Source: Candidatus Hydrogenedentota bacterium (GTDB lineage: Bacteria > Hydrogenedentota > Hydrogenedentia > Hydrogenedentales > CAILVY01). Taken from it: a stretch of 64,000 bases of DNA. The stretch's first letter is position 1. Each line of letters opens with the position of its first letter. The DNA lies in assembly GCA_029565395.1 (NCBI GenBank), contig JAKQOG010000078.1, forward strand, positions 1 to 64,000, given 5' to 3'. The translations under genes were made by a program, and so were the position numbers. Positions 59,124 through 64,000 of this stretch are shown one piece after another. Below the pieces are notes generated by a model. The model saw nothing but the letters and a program-made list of their open reading frames with translations. It did no database searches and had not been told where the DNA came from.

Positions 59124-60308
59124 ATGTCTCAAAAAAAGAAACCGGGCAAAGTCAAGGCCTGCCTGAAAAGAGCGAAAAGGGTGGTAAAGAAACGTTCCAT
59201 TTTTGATTTCCGCGCCCTTGTTACCGCAATCCGGCAAGCCGATGAGCAATTGGTTGCACAGGCAAGTAAAGCTGTTAACATGTGCCTAACCTTGCGCAAC
59301 TGGGCTATTGGTCTCTATATTTATGAATATGAACAAAACGGCTCGGATCGCGCAAAGTATGGCCAACAGCTATTGGAGATACTTGCTGAACGGTTAAATA
59401 AATGCGGTTTGCCACGCGTTGAAGCGCGTGAACTCCGGCGCTACCGCCAATTTTATGCGACCTATCCACAGATTCGGGAGTCACTGACTCCCGAATTGCA
59501 TTACAGGCTATTTGGCAAAGCGTTAAAAGCCTGCGATAGGATTCGGGAGTCGCCGACTCCCAAATTGACGTTCGATGGAAAAGCCCTTGTTAACAGACTT
59601 TCTTTTACACACTTTGTTGAACTTGTTGCGATAGAGGACACATCGAAACGCTTCTTCTACGAATCAGAGTGCATACGCGGCAATTGGTCCGTGCGCGAAC
59701 TAAAGCGCCAAATTGGAAGTCTGTATTATGAACGCTCCGCGCTCTCCACTAACAAGAAAGCACTGGTTAAACGTTCTCACACCACTGCACAACGAGTGGA
59801 CTCGCGCCTTACCATTCGCGATCCCTACGTGTTCGAGTTTCTTGGCCTTAAGTCAAAAGAAGTTATGTGCGAATCCAGCCTGCAAGATGCTCTTTTGGCG
59901 CGACTCCAGGATTTCATATTGGAACTGGGAAAAGGTTTCTGTTTTGAGGGACGGCAAAAGCGCATTCTCATAGGGGATGAGTATTTTTTTGTGGACTTGG
60001 TTTTCTATCACCGCATCCTTAAGTGCCATGTATTGTTTGAACTCAAGATAGATGGCTTTTCCCACGAATACCTTGGTCAGCTTAATACCTATGTAAACTG
60101 GTTTCGAAAAAATGAAATGGACGCTAAAGATAATCCGCCTATAGGCATTCTTTTGTGCACTCACAAGAATGACGCCCTCATCGAGTATGCCCTCGGCGGG
60201 CTCAATAACAAAATATTCGTGTCGCGATATAAGCTTCAGTTGCCCAAACCGAAGGAAATCCAACGATTTATTCAGCGTCAAATTGAACTGCACGACACCA
60301 CACAATGA
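59124..60308 (+). CDS. YhcG/DUF1016 PDDEXK nuclease-domain protein
   Basis: FYESECIRGNWSVRELKRQIGSLYYERSALS; DLVFYHRILKCHVLFELKIDGFSHEYLGQLNTYVNWF; GILLCTHKNDALIEYAL. Confidence 0.92.
   Translation: MSQKKKPGKVKACLKRAKRVVKKRSIFDFRALVTAIRQADEQLVAQASKAVNMCLTLRNWAIGLYIYEYEQNGSDRAKYGQQLLEILAERLNKCGLPRVEARELRRYRQFYATYPQIRESLTPELHYRLFGKALKACDRIRESPTPKLTFDGKALVNRLSFTHFVELVAIEDTSKRFFYESECIRGNWSVRELKRQIGSLYYERSALSTNKKALVKRSHTTAQRVDSRLTIRDPYVFEFLGLKSKEVMCESSLQDALLARLQDFILELGKGFCFEGRQKRILIGDEYFFVDLVFYHRILKCHVLFELKIDGFSHEYLGQLNTYVNWFRKNEMDAKDNPPIGILLCTHKNDALIEYALGGLNNKIFVSRYKLQLPKPKEIQRFIQRQIELHDTTQ
59472..59565 (+). repeat. Two in-frame palindromic units inside the yhcG-like CDS
   Basis: ATTCGGGAGTCA-C-TGACTCCCGAAT (59472-59496, perfect) and ATTCGGGAGTCG-C-CGACTCCCAAAT (59541-59565, one mismatch), offset 69 bp. 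Confidence 0.8.
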
Positions 60309-60362
60309 TAAAAATGCAGTTTTATTTGGGTACACCACGCAAATCTGAACGCTCTGTCTTTC

Positions 60363-62813
60363 TCACCGCACTTTCTTGTAGATTAGGATTTTTGCCTTGG
60401 GGAGTTCTTCCATGGCGATGGTGAGGCCGGGTTTCATGAGCTCCGCGCCGGAGAGTTCTTTGAGGGTGTTGGTATCGATGTCGAGGATGGAATAGCGCGC
60501 GTCGGGTTCGAGATCGCGCAGGCAGAAGCGGGCGGATTCGTAGGGGCTTTCGAAGCGGCGGTACACCTGGACCACGCCCTCGCCGAGGTCGGGCCGGTCG
60601 AATTGCCAGGCCATCCAGACGTCGTTGGCTTGGGTGTACGGCGTGAGCGGATGGAAGTCGCCGAGGAAATAGGGAGCGATGCGCCGCCATTCGCCGGTGA
60701 GCCGCCGCCAGCGCGCGAAGTCGAACGTGGTAATGTCTTTGGCATCCGGGCCGAAACTGAACTCCGCGACCATGCTGCTGCGCACCCAGTACTCGTCTCT
60801 TTCATAAATAACACCGGTGCCGTGATAGGGTATCCAGAGGGAGAGGCCATAGGTGAGGTTTTGCTGGCCTTCCGGCGCGTTGTACCAATCGCTGCGCAGG
60901 AGCGGCACGGCGCGCCGGAGCGTTTCGAGGTCATTGCGGCGTCCGCCGGAAGCACACGAATCGATCATGCGTGTGGGAACCCTGCGCTGCAATTCGTCCC
61001 AGTAGGCAAAATATCCTTCTACATGGCGGATCTCGGTAATACCCTGGCGATCTTCCGTGTCCGCCTGACGCCAGAAGTTCAGCGGATCCATATTAAAATC
61101 CTGGCGGTAGTCTTCGATGCCTTGGTCCTTGAGCAGTTGGTCGATGTGATTGGTGAGCCATTCGCGGCATTCGGGATCGCCGAGTTTCAGCAATCCGCCG
61201 TTTTTCCCGCCATGCACCCATTCCGGATGGTTTTCAGTGATCCAGGTGTCCGGATGCACGCGCTCCGGTTCGAACCATACCATCGTTTTGCGGCCGTTGG
61301 CGCGCACATAATCGCTCAATTCACGGATGCCCTTCGGAAAGCGGACGGGGTCCACTTCCCATGTGCCGGTTTTCGGCCAGCCTACGCCATCGCATGGATA
61401 CCACCCTGCATCCTGCCACCAGCAATCGAACTGGACTCCTTCTTCGATGTGCCTGCGGATGAAATAAAGTTCCTTATCCGCCACGGTCATCAGTGCCGGA
61501 TAATAATTGCCGTTGCAGAGCGAAAGTTGCGGTTTAAGGGGGTGTCCGCCGGGTTTGTAGTAATTGTGTGCGAACATCCAGCGCCGCCAAACATTCTGCG
61601 CGCGCAGCCAATCGCCCTTGTAAAATTGGAGCACGATCATCGGCGTGCGGACCTCCTCGCCGGGGTGCAATAGGAAGTGGGTGAGTTCCTGGCCCGCGCG
61701 CAACTGCAGGCCGTTCGCGGTATCGCGGGTGAATGCCGTGCTCCATTGACCCGGCCAGCTCACCACGAAAATCACGCCTTCGCCGGGCCATTCTATATTG
61801 AAATAGGGGAACGAGACCTGCGTGGGGCGGCCGCCGGTGTTTGCGATGCGCTTTTCCGAACCGGGCGCCAATGCTTCCACATGCGGCGCATAGCTCTCCG
61901 GCGTGCAATTGTCGCCGTCGATATAATGCACGTTAAACTCGCCGTCCGCGCTGCGTTCGATGCGAGTGTCAATCGCCTGGATATTCTCGATGATGGGTGT
62001 GTCCGCGGTGCTGGTATTCTTGAAAAAGAGTGTCCACTCAACCGTTGGAAAATCGCGGTACTCGATGCCCGCGCACCGCACCTGCAATCCCGTTGCGGAA
62101 TCCGTATATGTGACACTATGTTCGACCCGCTGATCATCCAGATTCTTCGAGGAGTGTTCGCGTTTCCAAGAAGCGAGAAATTCCTGGGATGGTTTTCCGC
62201 CGTATACGAAGGAGAAAAAGGGATCCGTGGTGAAGGCATGCTGTTCCATGCCGGACAACGGCAATTCCGCCAGCCATACCACCGTGCCGTCCTCCAATGT
62301 CACGCGGGCATCTGCCCAATCGGACTGATCACAGGAAATGCCGTCGCCCCCGTCTTCCACGGCAAGCTCAAATTGCGTGGCGCCTTTAAGGTCAACGGAA
62401 ACCGTCACGCCAGGCATGCCTTCCCGCATCAATGGTGAACGCCATGCCTCGCGTTCGCCCACGCGCGCCACAAACACTACGCTGCCTTGTCCGCCGCTGG
62501 TTTGGTCATTTGAGTCTACCCCCGCGATGGCGTCAAAGGTTTTTCCCGGTCCCGGCAATACGATGGTCATCTTGCTGGGTGCGTGACAATAGAATCCGCG
62601 TGTGTACGATTTGTCCACGATCTGCATGGGTTTTTCACCCCGTGCATTGCATTGGACCGGCCCGTGGTTCTGGAGCACCTCGATATGCGGTGTCACAATG
62701 GGGGCTTCCACCGATTGTTCAAACTTCGCTACCGCCCAACGGTGCGCGGTGTCCACTTCGCCGGGCGCAGGCATTACGGCCAATACACTTACCATCACAA
62801 GAAATGTAGTCAT
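60363..62813 (-). CDS. GH36-type alpha-galactosidase with N-terminal NPCBM-like domain
   Basis: NPCBM-like FYCHAPSKMTIVLPGPGKTFDAIAGVDS; GH36 WWQDAGWYPCDGVGWPKTGTWEVDPVRFPKGI, MVWFEPERV, DYRQDFNMDPL, DSCASGGRRNDLETLRRAVPLLRSD. Confidence 0.9.
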   Translation of the reverse strand: MTTFLVMVSVLAVMPAPGEVDTAHRWAVAKFEQSVEAPIVTPHIEVLQNHGPVQCNARGEKPMQIVDKSYTRGFYCHAPSKMTIVLPGPGKTFDAIAGVDSNDQTSGGQGSVVFVARVGEREAWRSPLMREGMPGVTVSVDLKGATQFELAVEDGGDGISCDQSDWADARVTLEDGTVVWLAELPLSGMEQHAFTTDPFFSFVYGGKPSQEFLASWKREHSSKNLDDQRVEHSVTYTDSATGLQVRCAGIEYRDFPTVEWTLFFKNTSTADTPIIENIQAIDTRIERSADGEFNVHYIDGDNCTPESYAPHVEALAPGSEKRIANTGGRPTQVSFPYFNIEWPGEGVIFVVSWPGQWSTAFTRDTANGLQLRAGQELTHFLLHPGEEVRTPMIVLQFYKGDWLRAQNVWRRWMFAHNYYKPGGHPLKPQLSLCNGNYYPALMTVADKELYFIRRHIEEGVQFDCWWQDAGWYPCDGVGWPKTGTWEVDPVRFPKGIRELSDYVRANGRKTMVWFEPERVHPDTWITENHPEWVHGGKNGGLLKLGDPECREWLTNHIDQLLKDQGIEDYRQDFNMDPLNFWRQADTEDRQGITEIRHVEGYFAYWDELQRRVPTRMIDSCASGGRRNDLETLRRAVPLLRSDWYNAPEGQQNLTYGLSLWIPYHGTGVIYERDEYWVRSSMVAEFSFGPDAKDITTFDFARWRRLTGEWRRIAPYFLGDFHPLTPYTQANDVWMAWQFDRPDLGEGVVQVYRRFESPYESARFCLRDLEPDARYSILDIDTNTLKELSGAELMKPGLTIAMEELPKAKILIYKKVR

Positions 62814-62870
62814 AGCGGGTCCTCCAAAAACAATTGATGTTGCGGTATCTAATTCTTCATATGAAAGAGG

Positions 62871-64000
62871 CTACAGGTTCTCAAACTCCGATCGCTGGAT
62901 GATTTCGTCTTGAAGCGCTTTGCCGAGGTCGGTGAACAGGGCGGAGTAACCGGAAACCCGCACCACGAGGTCGCGGTATTGATCGGGATGCTGTTGTGCA
63001 TCCCGGAGCGTATCGTTCGAGACGACGTTGAACTGGACCTCCATCCCGCCCAGTGCAAAAAAGCCCTTCACCAGCGCTATGACCCGATTCAGGCTGTCCT
63101 CCTCCTTGAACAGTTTGGGCATCATTTTCATGTTAAGAGCGCAACCGTTGGAGATGAGCGTGTGATCCGTTTTGGCCACGGATTGCATGGCCGCCGTCGG
63201 GCCTCTTTTCTCGGAGTTATTGGCGGGCGAAAAGCTGTTGCTGACCGGCTCCCCGGCGCGGCGTCCGTCCGGGGTTGCGCCTAGAAACAGCCCTTCCAGC
63301 ACGTGCATTCCATACGAGAAAAATCCCGGACGGAACGGTCCACCGCGAAGCGTCTGTTGTGCCGCGACTTCCCGGCAGAAAAATCCACACACCTCCCGCG
63401 CGATGTTATCCACTGCGTCGTCCCCGCATCCATATTTCGGGCCGCCGTTGGCCAGACGGAGGCGAAGGGTTTCCTCTCCCTTAAAATTGACTTCCAGCGC
63501 CCGCAAAAGCTGCTGCATCGTTATCGTGCGCTGATCGTAGACAAAATGCTTGATGGCCGCGAGGCAGTTAACGGCCGTGCCGAAGCCGCGTGCCGAGATC
63601 GATCCATAATTATATTGGCTCCCGCCCGCAGTCATATCGCGCGCATGTTCAACGCATCCCGACAGCGTGGCGGAAATAAATGGACAGGGGAAGCCCTCGC
63701 GGTATGCCTGATCTTTCAGATTGACTGCCTTGGCGACGGTATGCACCATAAATTCCACCTGCCGCTTGTATGCGGTTAAAAACTCGTTAAAATCCTGGAA
63801 GTGGCATGGATTGCCGGTCCTGGGGCCGATCCTGCGGCCCATGATGCGCAGATATCCATTCAGCAAGGTCATTTCGACCGCCGCGGCAAGGGAGATATCA
63901 TTGCCGGAGGTGCATCCGAAGGTGTTGCCGTCGCCGGTGGGTTCGACGCAACCGATGATGCCATAGTCTCGCGCATCCTGCTCCGGCATTCCGCAATTTT
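62871..64000 (-). CDS. Glycyl radical enzyme (PFL-like), N-terminus beyond the window
   Basis: Active-site Cys DYGIIGCVEPTG and C-terminal glycyl-radical motif VVRVSGYSALFTDL; frame stays open to position 64000. Confidence 0.9.
   Translation of the reverse strand, partial: NCGMPEQDARDYGIIGCVEPTGDGNTFGCTSGNDISLAAAVEMTLLNGYLRIMGRRIGPRTGNPCHFQDFNEFLTAYKRQVEFMVHTVAKAVNLKDQAYREGFPCPFISATLSGCVEHARDMTAGGSQYNYGSISARGFGTAVNCLAAIKHFVYDQRTITMQQLLRALEVNFKGEETLRLRLANGGPKYGCGDDAVDNIAREVCGFFCREVAAQQTLRGGPFRPGFFSYGMHVLEGLFLGATPDGRRAGEPVSNSFSPANNSEKRGPTAAMQSVAKTDHTLISNGCALNMKMMPKLFKEEDSLNRVIALVKGFFALGGMEVQFNVVSNDTLRDAQQHPDQYRDLVVRVSGYSALFTDLGKALQDEIIQRSEFENL

Noticed and set aside
60603-61673. 356-aa plus-strand ORF over the GH36 gene
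   Set aside because: Antisense to catalytic GH36 motifs.

Overview
The window is a bacterial chromosome segment of about 64 kb, dense in genes on both strands. Gene content (PKD lipoproteins, GSAGASPS-type palindromes, DUF2961/DUF4091/DUF6259 enzymes) suggests a PVC/Hydrogenedentota/Lentisphaerae-like environmental bacterium, but this taxonomic guess is weak. In order it holds: an RND-type efflux adaptor; a giant PKD-PqaA-C45 fusion lipoprotein; a glycerol-1-phosphate dehydrogenase-like protein; an alginate-export porin; a pseudopilin cluster; a CHASE4/PAS histidine kinase with an NtrC-type regulator; a housekeeping block (nagA-like, M20 peptidase, tmk, tyrA-like, hisA, rplT, rpmI, infC); a purF-like gene lacking the N-terminal Cys nucleophile behind a structured leader; nucleotide-sugar enzymes; small toxin-antitoxin remnants; PAS-GGDEF; pepF; DUF2961; queA; an accessory islet with a DUF262/DUF1524 (GmrSD-like) nuclease and a convergent PLD-HEAT protein; and a carbohydrate-catabolism region (DUF4091, DUF6259, GH36, glycyl radical enzyme) that also carries a YhcG/DUF1016 nuclease. 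Best candidates for undescribed biology: (i) the single-HKD PLD-HEAT protein beside the GmrSD-like gene; (ii) the switch-like inverted repeats upstream of the purF-like gene; (iii) a 128-bp MITE-like element with 28-bp TIRs and a 6-bp flanking repeat; (iv) two in-frame palindromic units inside yhcG; (v) the PKD7-PqaA-C45 fusion. No tRNA, rRNA, CRISPR array or complete transposase gene was recognised. Family names come from motif recognition by eye; no database search was run.
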